In this document: positions 34,788 to 48,800 of the stretch, in pieces
Position numbering within the stretch: the first letter of the stretch is position 1
Layout: every line of letters begins with the position of its first letter
NCBI GenBank assembly: GCA_903813345.2
Contig: CAIIXF020000004.1
Location: 14,205,196-14,269,195, forward strand
Source of the DNA: Owenia fusiformis
Lineage: Eukaryota > Annelida > Polychaeta > Sabellida > Oweniidae
Length of the DNA: 64,000 bases
Direction: 5' to 3'
Translations under genes and position numbers: made by a program
The notes under the pieces: generated by a model
Told to the model about the DNA's origin: nothing
Database searches by the model: none
What the model saw: only the letters and a program-made list of their open reading frames with translations

Positions 34788-36589
34788 AACTTCGAAAATA
34801 CAGGGAGTCAAATACATATGTTTTCCCCTTATTTCAAGAGTATAAACTTTTGTGCATAAAGTGCATCTAGTTGAGCTAGTCATCAGAAACTTCTTGTAGA
34901 CATGCTCCATGAAGCCTCGTTTTAATGTACTAAAGAACAATTCAGATGTAATGCTTACAACAAAATTATGCAACATTATGTGGATGTTAAGGTTAAGGGG
35001 GGGGGGGGGGGTATATTTATTTGACACCCTGTATATTGATATTGATTTACTAAGCAAATATTCCATTTTAAACATGGTAATATTATAAAACTTGATCATC
35101 TTGAGATAATCATCATATTGAGATCACAATTAACATTAAATATTTATAACAAATTATGTGTCCTGGTATTTGTTCCGGGCATAGTTACCGAGGTTATTAT
35201 ATTGAGATCACAATAAACATTTAAATATGTTTTGTGGATGGGTGTTGTTATATCATAGATACTACATCCGAGTGTTATGATTGGCTAATTGAATACTATG
35301 TGATCAGCAATACCAGAAAATAGTTCACATCTTCCTCAATGATGACAAATATATAAAATATTTCATTCGCGCATGTTCATTGGAATATAACTGTATCCTC
35401 ATTTTAAAGTCTTTATATATTGAGTCCTTGCAAAGTATATTCCAGGGGAAAAAACAGTTTTGGTCTTATTGCAAACATTCGATTCATCGGAATATGCCAT
35501 TTTATCTAAATATACTGATCCAACTGAACAGAGTAGAACGTATAAAAATAGTTTTGAATGAAGGTTAGCGGAAAATTCTACATCACCGAATTTTAGATTT
35601 TTATTTATTTAACCCTCCTATCACACCAAACTAGTTCTCAGTAAATTTTTGAAAACAGGCCTAAACTGTGAACGAATAGATATACTCAGAACCATTTGGG
35701 ATTCTGAAACAAAAATTTCCTTGTGGTCACTACATTCTGCAATCAGAACGAGTGGCAACGTACTTAAGACAAGCCGAACCTACAACGAACGGAACTGTCG
35801 TACTTCGATCCTTGTAAGAACCTTTTTTAGAACGAGTTGAACTGTCTTTGGACGTACTGAGAACGAGGTAGAACTAATTGCCAACGGGTTTAAACTGATT
35901 AAAATTGTAAGACATGAATGAACGGTTGAGAACAAGTTTAGTGTGACAGGGGGTTAACAATTAACTTATATTGCAATAATAGTCGCAAACGTTTTATCCC
36001 ATCAATTTTCCAGCCAAGCAGTGAGATTTTAGTGCGACATATATAATTTATCTCTATCTTCAGGGATGCAAACGAGTAGAGTATTGTCGTTCGACAAGCA
36101 GGTAGTTAACCCCCCCAAGGTATCCCAAGGATTTCACTGTTCCCTTCCTGCCCAAACCTTTTTTTATTTTTGATTTCTTACAATAAATTAAACTACTCTT
36201 TTTGACATCTTATCATTTTTATTTATTTCGATTATTTTTTGTATAACGCATGGAAACTAACTTTAAAAAGTGAGCAATGTCATTAGTGTTGTGATAAAAA
36301 CGTCCCTTATACCTATTTATTACAGGTCGTGTACACCATTGTTGCCTGATTTATAGCAAAAACATTGACTTTTGCACGTTAGTGATGATGCGCCTTTTTA
36401 ATAGATCTCATATCTTAAAAGCGTATCAGTTCAAAAAAATACTAGAAGACCTAAAATATTTTGCTATGCACTGCGCCTATTCATTTGGCAATTCAGTTGT
36501 AAATTTTCTCTTGAAAAAATAAACTTCCTAATTTGTTGAGTTCTCTTGCAGAAATCGCCCACTCCCCCTCCATCCATTTTGTACGATCA
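34788..36589. other. Intergenic, no gene seen
   Basis: No exon with splice context or recognisable domain is found. A run of 14 G lies at 34998-35012. Part of 35640-35950 is less AT-rich and repeats GAAC-type words (AACGAACGGAAC, GAACGAG), which I cannot classify. Confidence 0.4.
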
Positions 36590-37530
36590 CCGGGCGTGAA
36601 ATATTTCAAATATAGACAAAAAGTGGCAAAACGTTCACATCTGTTCCTATTTATTTTATTTTTCCGAGACCAACAAAGATATCAGCCTAAAACGTTAGGA
36701 CGTGGTTCATCTCTGTACCAGCAATGTATGCTGCTGATAAAGTAAATTCAAGTTACATTGTTTCATTTTTTTCATTTGAATTTTATTGCAGGTTCTGTGT
36801 AAAATTAATAATTATCAGACATAAAGCGGCTTTTACACGTAGTCCAGCCTTCGTATTCGATCACGTGGTACCCATGTGCTATATCCATATAAGGCTTACG
36901 TGACCATATAGGAATCCAACTGACCGTTGTCCGCCATTTTGAATAGCATGTGATAGATCCGTATAAGGCTTGTATGACCATATAGGATGGCTAAGGGGAA
37001 TCCCCGAATACGAAGAATATTATAGTATTATGGGAGCAGTGGCGGATCCGGGGGGGGGGGGGGCATGGGGCCCGCCCCCCCTAAGGTTGGCCCAGAAAAA
37101 AAAGTTGGGCCCAAGAAAATGTTAGGCCAAAAAAGACCCTAAGGCTCCAAAAAGTGGGCCTTTTGGTCATTATTTGGTCGTTATTTTTTCTCTGACCTCC
37201 AATATGGGCCCCCCCCTGTTGGTTCCTGGATCCGCCACTGGGGAGCTACTAACTTCTTCTGAAACAAACTCATATTTCAGATATGTTTAGCGCAAGCTTG
37301 ATTTCACTCTACTTTACCTAACCCCTATGAATGCATAAGATACTCTGTTGTCTAATTGAATTGTTTAATATATTTTTGAAAGTACCTTATTAACATCTAA
37401 CAGTCATCCGTTAAACCATTAATAAGGAACGGACAAATAAAAACAAAAAACATAACATTACTAATAAGCCAGATGAGTTGCTTATGAACACCAAATGCAA
37501 GGTATAGTAGAGTGAAAGTACATAAACTGT
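36590..37530. repeat. Third, interrupted copy of the 11.3-11.9 kb block
   Basis: GACAAAAAGTGGCAAAACG (36613), GCGGCTTTTACACGTAG (36825) and CATATTTCAGATATGTTTAG (37271) match block 1 in order. Two insertions split it: an inverted-repeat element at 36846-37020 (CTTCGTATTCG against CGAATACGAAG, with an internal duplication around CCATATAAGGCTT) and the element at 37037-37240. Confidence 0.7.
37037..37240. mobile_element. hAT-like MITE with CAGTGGCGGATCC ends
   Basis: It begins CAGTGGCGGATCC and ends GGATCCGCCACTG, with GGGAG on both sides (37032-37036 and 37241-37245). The interior is G/C runs and GGCCCA-rich sequence. A relative lies at 62086-62363. The hAT assignment rests on end similarity; the 8-bp duplication expected for hAT is not evident. 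Confidence 0.65.
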
Positions 37531-37777
37531 ATGTCATATTCGTTGATTTCCGAAACAAAATGTACCACGTTAGTGCATTACACCATGTCATAGCTATGAA
37601 AGGTAGAACGGAGGTAAGATGGTCCTCAACTATTTGATCTTAGTTTTTTAACCCCTCCTACATTCGGAAATTAAACTAAAGATTTCTGATAAATGTAACA
37701 GCATTTTTATCATTTCAGTTATAATGTAAGACAAGGTATATAAGTAATACAGATTCGATTATTTTAGAGACATCTCT

Positions 37778-40700
37778 TTACATCCGCAAAGTCATAATCG
37801 CTGTAAGTGTGGCTAAAACGATCGACTGCACTGTTCGTGTGACACCAGATGATGTGTCATTGGATCGATCTGGGTAGAATCTATTGTGGAGACCAACTGG
37901 GATGATGGTAGGCGCATGGAATCTGGCAGTCTCTTTCATTGTCTTTGCATCCACCAATGCAACGAAGGCTGAAATGATCAATACACATTGTGTAGGTCGT
38001 TAGAGGGTTTGTCCTTGGAGTGTTTCTAAGAATAAAAACTCATAAACATTTGCATGTACATGCGAATATTTAAAAAAATTGTAATACATCAGATGAATGA
38101 TCCTCATTTTAAAAGACTACTTCTTTCAACCATATTGTTTTATATATGAAAAAGAAATGAGTCAATAGTGTATATTACTCCTCGTAGAAACATGATGACG
38201 CCAGTATCTGCACTTTTATCTTACTTGTATTATCCGGGACGCTGATGCCGTTTAGTAACAATAATCCATCGTCCTCAACTGTGGCACCCGGTCGTGGGAT
38301 AAAAATAGGTTCCCATGGCATGTGTCCGAAGCCAGGGTCATAACGCAATTCTTCTTTTGTATCTACATTCAACTGAAACAATAATATATTTGTATGAATT
38401 TCACGTTTTTTTCATTTCAAATAAACATCAACGATGCATTGCTACAAACGGAAAATGGAACAACTACTGGTGGATGGCTTCGTAGGAAAATTAAGTGAGT
38501 GTCCTTTACTGCATCTTCAGCAGGCGTCTATTTTCTGAAATGCTAGCTCCAACTTCCATTTCAAGGTTATCATTCTACCTTAAGGTTTGACTAAATTCTG
38601 CCGAATTTCATTTTGACAGTTCTGCATCTTAAATTTTCAAGAGCTGCTAAATTCGATTAGATATCTAAAATCCTTGTTTGAGAAAATACAAGTGCATTTA
38701 GAATAAAAGCACAAGTTCTGAGATTGGTTCCAACACTTTATACTCCCTATGGCGTCAATTTCCTTTAATTTCCATTTATATTTGATTGCAACTATATCTG
38801 AAAGGAGTCATTGTATGGACTTTTGGGCGACCTCATCCCATTGAACGATTTTGGTTCAAATCTCCGAATGGGGGCCCCTCCTCGCTGTAAAATGTCCCAT
38901 TTGTATTCAAGACACTAACTAAAGCCAGGAAATAAATCCACATTGAACTATTAAGTTACATAATGAAATATTCCATCAATTTACCTTCAGTATAGTTGAG
39001 TTTTCATGTAGTGCATCCATCACAATGTAAGCATATTTGTACTCCTTTCCATGGAATGCATTATTAACCTGACTGAACTCCGCATTGACAGGATAATCCG
39101 TTGTCAAATGTTGCTTTGTAATACTCCAGTTGCTTGTATCAATGACAAATCTTGCGACATCTGTTACAAAATTTGTCTAGAAATTCAAAAAAAGAATGTT
39201 TTAAACAGTAAGAATACAATCATAAAACATATGTAAAGAAGAACTAAAAATCAGTATCTAAAGTCTCCCTAAATGAATGCTTTTTTGCTAGAATTTGCAA
39301 TAACAAATTTTCATACGTAAAATAGCAATATGCTGCTGATGGAATGCCAAATGAATATGTGATTTGACATCTTTCCTCAGTTGTTGGATTGATGATGGAA
39401 CAACCGACAAATTAGTCACAAGTTTTCTTGGCACAAAGGCACTGCATCAGAAACATATAGCTATTTTTTGTATGAAGAATGTTATTGCAAATCATAGCAG
39501 CAAAAATGCTCATTCATTTTGTTACTCAAGGAGCACACGCGTCTCGAACTCGCAACCTCGTGGTTACGGCGCCCAATAAGATAGATTTAAGAAGAGTGGA
39601 TTGGTTAGTATGAAGATCTCAAATTGATTACCATAGCATAAATGAATTGATTGCTTTTGTTGCAACCTCGGGTGTTGATGCTATCGCCATACGAGTTCAT
39701 GAACTATTTTTTGATATTTGACCACTTATTTTTAGAAGACGGTTTAACACTATGCATTCGACTTTTATATGCCATTTCGTTGGTTTCATGGTCTTTTACT
39801 AACTAAAATACGATTATGCATTGAACTTACTCCATTGAACATGTCTTGGACTTTCAGATCATAGTACACTCTTTCATTGTCGTAAACCAACATGTCAGCC
39901 GTTATCTTTCCATCTTTTTCGTAAGCATTCAACTGGAACTTAATTGTGCCAATGTAGGTGTTTCATGTAAAGGTATTGTAGCGAAACAAGGGTTAGGGTA
40001 AGAGCAACTCACTATAATGTAATTTGCTCGTTTTGATAGGTGGTCTGATTTTCATTGGAAAAATCCTCGATTGCTGCCCTGATTGGCCCAAAGGCCATCG
40101 GATAATGCTTTGTTCCAGACACCCGACTCTAAATATTAACCGTTTCAATTTACTTACTTACAATATGTTTAGGCCTATTTTCTGTATTTTCAATACCTCT
40201 CGGTCTTTACACTTAGGGTTCTTTTAATACACATTTGCACTGTCTTACCTGGTGAGTACCAAACATTTGCACTGTCTTACCTAATGAGTCACAAACATTT
40301 GCACTGTCTTACCAAATGAGTCACAAACATTTGTACTGTCTTACCAAATGAGTCACAAACATTTGCACTGTCTTAACTGGTGAGTCACAAACATTTGCAC
40401 TGTCTTACCTAATGAGTCACAAACATTTGCACTGTCTTACCAAATGAGTCACAAACATTTGTACTGTCTTACCAAATGAGTCACAAACATTTGCACTGTC
40501 TTAACTGGTGAGTCACAAACATTTGCACTGTCTTACCTGGTGAGTCACAAACATTTGCACTGTCTTCCTGGCGAGTCACAAACATTTGTATTGTCTTACC
40601 AAATGAGTAACAAACATTTGCACTGTCTTACCTAATGAGTCACAAACATCGGATCTATTTCCATTGCAGCAGCGACCTCCATGTTGGATTTTCTCACTAC

Positions 40701-43700
40701 ATAAACTTTACTTTTAATTTCACTCCTAAATTTCCAAAGCCTTTTAAATGTCGGATCACCTGGCGCGGAATAAACTTAAATGCAGATAAATAAGAAATGC
40801 TGTTAAACAAAAGTGAGGGTTAATATCCACTGTCAATACCCGAAGAATGTTCTTACGGATGCTGTAGACGGGGAAGGGCAATATCCTACATAAGGAATCA
40901 AAATATTACTTTAAGATTTTTATTGGTAATGTATAATGTTGAATTGTTGTAAGGAACAACTGATTGTTACATTTGAGTAAATCTAAATCGTAATATAACA
41001 AAGCCCCTGTGCTGCTATCTGGAAAACGAACACAAATATACTCACTAAAAGCATCACAGTAGTCCAACATCATTGATGTGCCAGGGATTATGATGTAATT
41101 CTTTGTCATTGTAAATGAATGGAGATAAGGCATCAGTTTTGTAGTATCTGGATATGGAGCTCCGTTACATTCTCCTAGTGATATATTCCCCATAACAATT
41201 TCTCCCTTGGGAATTCTCGTCTCGTTTATAACTTGGTATAAAATAAGCCTGAAAATATAAACTTTAATGTACAGTGTATTGTCTTATGGAGTAAAGCATG
41301 TAATAAAAGTGAGGATCACATCTAGATAACTATGGCATTGCTAATTAATTATTCTTTTAACATACATGCACGGACTACATTTTATATTCATTTCATGGAT
41401 AAAACTTATTTATATAGGTTTCCGATAAAATATTATTATTGTTTACATATTACACGAATCGCACAAAACAAAAATGATATAGACAGCAAAAATACCAAAA
41501 TTGTCTCGTGAATTCACAGCGTTCGACAAACTAACACCATTCAATGGACATTTAAGGTCATTTAAGTCTTACTTTGACGTCAACAGACCTCTCCTCCCGG
41601 CTGGAGTTAATGGTACAATGGCACCTGTTATCATCCACTGCTCCCCCGTTACCATGTCGATTCGATCATGTGCAGGTTGATTGACTAATATAGTCCCCTC
41701 GGGCAGTCCAAAATGTGGTCTATCCTTATATGGATACAGTCCCCTGCTCTCCATAGTGTCTTTATTTAGTAGCATAGCTTTTAAGTGAATATAAACATTA
41801 ATAAATGAAACCCCATAATGGAAAATTGAATTTATTAATCTTATTAAAAGAATAAAAGAAAACATACATGTACCTTATTGAAGGTTAGAATGAACGAATG
41901 AATGAATATTGTAGTTTATTGATTTTAGGTTTCTGCGCTTCACATCAAATAATGTTGAAATAAATGTCACCTTGGTATTTACATGTATTGTCTAGCCTCC
42001 CATACATTTACAAGGTTACCTAATCTGACCATGTTTTCAATACAAATAATTAAAAATAAATATAAAACAAACATATAGCTAGGACAATTTATTTACGTTG
42101 ATGATTTTCTGTTACTGCCAAGATCTCCTCTTCAAGTTTCCAGAAGTTGACAGATGGATTGGAATCTCGCTTATCGGGAAACAATCTCAGGTTCTCGATC
42201 ATTCTAGTATAATTCTGAAAATTGTGAGAACTTCACGATCCAATATTTCGATTGAAAAGACTTACATTCTTATTTAATATGCAAGGATGTGTAAACATAC
42301 TGATCAACGGGTAAATTCCAAAAGGTAAAAAGCATATCAAAACATGTGTTAGTGGAACATCTTTGGTACCAAGAAGGTGTTCAACTTGGGAAGTGTTTCA
42401 CTTACAGAGGCTCATATATCAGTAAGTCAGTCGGTCATGGGACTCTGAAAAGTGTTCAACTTCGTAGATGTTGCACAGCTTTTGCTGTCTTAAAAAGTGT
42501 TCAGTAAGCTGGTTGAAACTTGAACACTTGTATAAGTGTACACATACATTTCGGTCACGAATATTATTGTTAGTTTAAAATGATACATACTTAGTACTTA
42601 CATAAGGTGAAAAGATGGTGACCCAACTAACTTGGGACCTCGCCCAATCATTGTCAAAACTTTTCCAAATGTTGTATCCTCTCGTATCGTAAAACCTAAG
42701 ACATGATATCATGTACATCAAGGAATCAAGGTTTATAAAATAAAAATAAAATATTACATAGTGGTAAAGGCAATATAAGGAACCTAAGTAGAACCATACT
42801 CGCATCCTCAAAGAATCTTAGACTGAGACAATCTAAGTATTTTTAAATCATCATAAAAAATGTTATGAATAAATATACATTTCGAGGTATCAAAAGAGCA
42901 AAAAGGGGTTATACTAATAAAGAAAAGCTGGACTCTTGAGATAAAAAAAGAAAATTACAACCGATTTTAAGGAAAAATACACAACAGTAATCGAACTTAT
43001 ACACGCTGAACTAACTTCAACCATCAATTTGTATTTTTGACCTACCAGATGCTTGAAAATAAAGGATTGCGAGTTTCATGCTACACCGTTTTTCTTCAAA
43101 CTTGTTCCATTCAAAACAAAACAAAATTGCTGTCGGTGAATTGCTTTATTGTAGAGTCCCTCGTTTTAGCAGCGTTTTGGTCCCCAGCTGTTTGAAGCCT
43201 TTCTCATAGCTGGGGACAAAAATGCCGCTGGAAGTAGGGATAACTTTTTAATGTACCAACAGAAAGGATTTTTTGTTATAATTTGAATGTAACAAGTTTG
43301 AAGAAAAACGGTGCAGTATGAGACTCGCAATTCTTGATTTTAAAACATATGGTTTCAAACCCAAAGCCAAAAATCATGGAAACATATATTCAAAATTATA
43401 TTTCCCGGGGTGTGTGTAACTTAATATCTTGGTGTTAAGTCTGCACACAAACGTATACACTTTGTAACTCATAAATAAGATAAGCGTACTTGTTTGTGAA
43501 CTTGACTTCGCCATCCGTAATATGATACATTCCAGCTCCTCCGACACCGTCGAACCAATGCTCTATCCTCTCCATTGGATTATGACTGTCAAGGTTACCA
43601 AATGAACCCCCAACCTGACGTATGAATCGGCCTAAAATAAACAATGTGAACTAAGCATTTCATAAAAATGGCAAAAAAGAAAAAATGTAAATCTTTATGA

Positions 43701-43951
43701 GCCCTACGCTATGTGACTCTGCCTTAAGCACCTCTGATTAACCAAAATAACTTCGACTGAGGCAATATATTAATATACTGTTACTTACCCTTTATCCATT
43801 TTGGAAATTCTCCACTAACCCTTGTGACAGATGCATTTGTAAATTCAGTCATCAGTGTGTGAAAGCCAACCTTTGCATGGTTATTTACGCCTAAACAACC
43901 CATGCACAGCCAACATAGCTGTAATACTATCATCAACATATGCCTCTCCAT
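37778..43951 (-). CDS. Carotenoid oxygenase-like, copy B, 11 exons, one nonsense codon
   Basis: Exons: 43951-43789, 43631-43490, 42695-42602, 42214-42097, 41777-41573, 41248-41046, 40774-40632, 39932-39831, 39176-38985, 38372-38225 and 37968-37778 (1701 nt, 566 codons plus stop). All have AG/GT borders, but exon 4's donor is weak (AAC/GTAAAT). A signal peptide (to about residue 22) precedes the RPE65/BCO/CCD fold. Iron-ligand histidines by alignment are H209 (PAHDRID), H284 (YLHSFTMTKNY), H355 (THxLNAYE) and H531 (PVGLHNRF). EPIFIPRPGATVEDDG is the typical late motif. The C-terminus (SSG, spacer, hydrophobic SIVLATLTAIMTL) looks like a GPI-attachment signal. Codon 356, the last of exon 7, is TAG where A and C have CAG. 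B is thus either a recent pseudogene or an allele or sequence variant. I infer a cell-surface carotenoid-cleaving or -binding protein. Confidence 0.85.
39528..39580 (-). ncRNA. Possible tRNA-derived SINE relic in intron 8 of copy B
   Basis: On the minus strand GGCGCCGTAACCACGAGG then TTGCGAGTTCGAGAC resembles the 3' half of a tRNA with a B box (GAGTTCGAGAC). The 5' half and A box are not recognisable. It may be the head of a decayed SINE. Confidence 0.35.
40233..40631 (-). repeat. 32-bp splice-donor minisatellite, copy B
   Basis: About 12 units lie directly downstream of exon 7 in intron 7. Variants at the junction are CATTAG/GTAAGA, CATTTG/GTAAGA, CACCAG/GTAAGA and a donor-less CACCAG/TTAAGA. 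The unit touching the exon is the CATTAG type, which puts a stop codon at the end of exon 7. Neighbouring higher-order doublets (two unit types alternating) resemble those in copies A and C. Confidence 0.9.
43039..43350. mobile_element. MITE in intron 2 of copy B
   Basis: Inverted arms of about 55 bp (GGATTGCGAGTTTCATGC, CACCGTTTTTCTTCAAAC and complement) enclose a second hairpin (GTCCCCAGCTGTTTGA against CATAGCTGGGGAC). Single arms of the same family are at about 55745-55830 (intron 2 of copy A) and 61940-62040. Confidence 0.7.
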
Positions 43952-45850
43952 TTGTCTGCTATGCTATGTATAGGTCTACCAAAATCGCCTTCTTTACTAT
44001 AATGTATTTGCTAATATAATGATTCGTGGATGTAAATGAATCAAAATACACTTCATTAAGGCTTTTAGTTGTTATCATAATTGAAGAACCAATACTGCAA
44101 AATGTTGACAATTTGGAGTGCTAGTAATCGGGATGAGTAAAATAACTGAACAAAGTACATTTTTATTAATATATCTTAATCTTTAATATTTACTCTAAAA
44201 CAAGTGTTTTACAATTCTGCTGTTCCTAAAACGACCCCATGATACAGTGTCAAGAGATTCCACACATCAAAGTGCGTTATTCGCTGCAAAGGCCAATATA
44301 TATATCATTAAAGAGTGAAATGGGACACTGTATAGTATACATAAACTAAATCTATTAAGTGATCCTAGTAATTTGGTAACTTTAAATATACTGTATTTAG
44401 CATAATTTATTATAGCTATACAAAATAGTTGTTAATAAAGTATTTCACATTTCTACTTCTATTTACGTGACAAAAAACTGCTCGTCCTACTCAGACTCCA
44501 AAACTTGTAATGGCAAAACATCACTCGGTATTGATGAAGTTAGATTGAACCCATCTAGACAATGCTAACTAATAAGACATTTTCAAAAGTATGATATTAC
44601 GAAAATTAAATGATATAAGAATAAACATTGGTTAAATCACATATCCATTAGCATCACTTTGGTACACGTAGATACCGATAATGGACGGGTTGGGTACAAA
44701 CGTTTTACCGGTGCGGTACGACAGATACTCTTTGATTTACCCATAAGCAGCTTGATATCTAACTCCCAATATGTTGTTACATTTTGACATAGCAAAACCG
44801 TTCAATACTCATCAAGGCCTTTCTTTCTTGAGAAAGTATTATCGGCAACTGATAAATTAATTCATTGAAAATTTGTACATGAGACCTAAGAAATTTAAAA
44901 TAGCATGTCAAAAATTCCCATACCGGAGCTCTGTATGAGACCTCTATAGTGTTTGTACCAGCTATCACCTTCGCACGCTCGGTCTCCACTGCGCGTTTGA
45001 TGGTAGCCGAGTGATGTCTGATTAATTCTTTTCATTCATCCCAAATATCACAAATCCGATTCATTCTCAAAATTCATTGGAGGTGATATTTTTAGAATAA
45101 ACACGGAAAGATATTTTTGCTTGGAAATGGATAAATAAGTGACTTTTACATTGCTATTGTGTATTTTGACATACTGTCTTTAATTCCAAAATACACACAT
45201 GGCAGGGAAAGTTTTCCCAAAATTTGGCTTATCCATTACTTGTCAAATTGCTTCTTATTTTTAGTACAAAAACTATGAAAACATTGCATTGCTCCGGTAT
45301 GGGATGTTATGACATGCTATCTTGAACTTCTTAGTACTCACATAACATTTACTTGATCTTTTTTATTTTTTGTACCTTGCTAACGATACTCTTCGGCAAC
45401 TATGTACACATTTTCAGTGAATTTGGTTCATCAGTTTGCTGCCGAGATAATACTTGTCAAAAAGTGGTTCATTTTTAGGACACCCGATATAATATGTGAT
45501 TTTCAATTGATGAGTTTGCAAACACACAAAACATTTACAGATTTCAAGCCAAAAATGATGAACCTTTAATCCTTTATATTTTTATCGCGATCGTATAAAG
45601 CCAATAAGCGGTCCATGTACCTTTCCTACCATCGGGAACTAAACTAACGATCTATGTTGAATGTAACCATATTTTCGTCAATTTTCTTTATATTTTAAAA
45701 CAGGATATATTAGTAGGACAAATATGTACAAGGTACATGAGTATTGTAATGTAATTGTATGGTGGTAGGTAGACCACAAATTTGGTTGCCAAAATATTGT
45801 TTAACTTGAACTTCATGTAATATGTAGCCGCATGAACAAGAGAAATGTCT
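43952..45850. other. Spacer between copies B and A
   Basis: No gene is seen. It should hold the promoter of B (43952 upwards) and the 3' end of A; TTTATT at about 45361-45367 is a candidate AATAAA for A on the minus strand. The segment 44585-44990 (GATACCGATAATGGACGG, TTACCGGTGCGGTACGACAG) recurs at 63680-63850, and its left part recurs near 3785. Confidence 0.45.
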
Positions 45851-48800
45851 TTATATCAGTAAGGTCATAAGTGCAATAAGTGTTGCTAAAACGATCGACT
45901 GCAGTGTTTGTGTGGCGCCAGATGATGTGTCATCGTGGGATGGATCTGGGTAGAATCTATTGTGGATACCAACTGGGATGATGGTAGGCGCATGGAATCT
46001 GGCAGTCTCTGTCATTGTCTTTGCATCCACCAATGCAACGAAGGCTGAAAGAGTTAATAAACATTGTATCGTCTGTGATTAATTCTGAGAATAAACCTGC
46101 ATTTTTTAAGGGGGAGTTAAAAAATCCAGGGGCTCACATTTGACAACGTTGACAACTTAAATAGTTCTCAGAATGGTGAAAACTGCATGGTTTTGAATGC
46201 GAACATGTTAAAAGAAAATTGTAATACATCAGATATGTGAACCCCATTTAGACATCTTGTTTCAACCATATCGGTTTCTAATTGAAAAACACATGACTAA
46301 AGAGTTTAGGATCAAATCTACGATACTCGATATATTCAAATTCTGTAATTCTACTAAAGCAACAAAAAAACTTTAAGAAATATTTTCAATATATATCGCA
46401 TGGTCATGATTACCAGTTGTGTTTGCATCAAAATAGCACACATGAAATGTTGGTGATATCACACACATGATTCAGGCTGTGGTAGAATAACAGAATTTGA
46501 ATATATTAATTATCGTAATTTTGCCCGGGTATCACTCCTCGTCGAAATATAGTGACGCCAGGATCTGCACTTTTATCTTACTTGTATTATCTGGGACGCT
46601 GATGCCGTTAAGTATCAATAATCCATCGTCCTCAACTGTAGCACCAGGTCTAGGGATAAATATAGGCTCCCATGGCATGTGTCCGAAGCCAGGGTCATAA
46701 CGTAACTCTTCCTTTGTATCTACGTTCAACTGAAACAAGATTATATTTGTATTAATTCGATGACGGCTATTTTGTTAAATGTAAGATACACGTTGTACTA
46801 GCTTTATTTTAGGATTATCCTTCTATCTTTTAGATTTTCTAAATTTGATTCAATACTGATGAATTTTATGATTTCAATTATCTTCTTTATCAAAATACAT
46901 TTAGTATCATATCCGTAACATTGTTACGATTTTGAGATAGGCTCAAACACTTTATACTCTCTATTTGTCAATTCGAATTCCTTGATTATCATTTTTATTT
47001 GGATTACATACTTGGTCTGAACAGATATTCCAAAGGTGCCACTCTGCAAACGATTGGGGCGTGATAATTACCGAATAATGAGGTTTGTCCTTGCTATCAA
47101 AATCTTTTATTTGTACTGGTATTTAACATACTAACTAATATAAAAGCCAGAGAATTAACCAAGAATTCACATTTTAAGTTATAGTGAAATTTTTGCATCA
47201 ATTTACCTTCAATATAGTTGAATTTTCATGCAGAGCATCCATCACAAGGTAAGCATATTTGTACTCCTTTCCATGGAATGCATTATTAACCTGACTGAAC
47301 TCCGCATTGACAGGATAATCCGTTGTCAGATGTTGCCTTGTAATATTCCAGTTGCTTGTATCAATGACAAGTCTTGCGATATCTGTTACGAAATTTGTCT
47401 AAAAATTCACGAGTGAAAAGTTTATGTTTTATACAGATATATTTTAATCATAGTACATAGTACCATAGTACATTGGTATTTATATACGACGATCTCAAAT
47501 TTATTATTTTTATTGAATGGTTTAAAGTGCAATACAGGACATATTGTGCTCGAGAAATTCTGTATTGGTACAAGACGAAGTATTGCATTGCACTTTAAAT
47601 CATTCTATCACGTTTTTATCGTGTGATCTTAAGCGAAATAGGAGAAAATTCCTGGAAAATATTCTTGCTCTGAGATTGTCCCCCCGTACCAAGATTTTCT
47701 GTATTGCTACGGAGATGATCAATCCCGTACCAATACTAGGTGAGGGGACAATCTCAGTAGCAATACAGATTGGTACAGCACGATAACTGGCCAATCAGAG
47801 GGATTTATTATACAGATCATACGATAAATTAAATATTGACTGCCAAAGTTAAAAACAATTTTCATAAGAAGTACTAGGATGCAACACAAAATAGAATAAA
47901 CCAACATAGATTCATGGTATTTTACAAACTAGAATATCATTATGTATTAAACTTACTCCATTATACATGTCTTGCACTTTGAGATCATAGTATACTCTTT
48001 CATTGTCGTAAACCAACATGTCAGCCATTATCATCCCATCTTTTTCGTAAGCATTCAACTGGAACCACAAGAAGTAAGTAGCTCCCATAATTATTTGGGA
48101 TTATTTAGTAACAGGGACTTCCTCTTAGCTTTCCAAACATGGCCCTACACGCCTTATATGGATCTATCACACGACATTAAGTAAACAGTAAGCTCGATTC
48201 CAATATGGTCCTAAAAGCCTTTTATGGATACATCAGATAGATACCATATGACAAAGTGCCAACTCTGAACTCTTGAAAATCCCCTTGAACTAGAACGTAT
48301 TTATGTCAATGGAAGTATTACTTGTAGAGGTAGGTTAAGCATAGGTAAAGGGGACAAGCCATTAAGAGGCCATTCTCTGACTTAGTCATTTTTTCAAAAG
48401 TGTGAAATAAAAAAATTCATGAAAAGTTCTTAAAGTATTCTGAATAACAAGTTGAATATATATATTTAATGATGGCACACGCAAAAGTCTGAAAATTAAC
48501 ATGAAATGAAGGGTTTTGACAGATGCAAAAGATGGTAGATTTGTGATGAAGAAATAGAGGTTTTTGCAGTGACAACACAATTACCTCAAAGTTATCCGTT
48601 ATGAGAGGCTGAGGACTAAACTTGAAATAATTTTCAATCTCAGATTATCAGTAGTATCTAACTTAAGCCGGACAGCCACTCAAAATGTATATGGAGCCCA
48701 TAAGATTCATTTTTCTCAATTGAAGTCACTATTTCTGTTTTTAGCTTCAGAGGATAGGAGGTACATGAACATGCTAAAGTTACCTAGATCACAAGCCGTA

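Noticed and set aside
41573-41777. Loss of an iron-ligand histidine (Arg in PAHDRID/PAHERID where BCO enzymes have HPH)
   Set aside because: Plant and bacterial relatives read AHPKxD...TGE, so the ligand is the first His, which is kept; the Arg aligns with a variable position.
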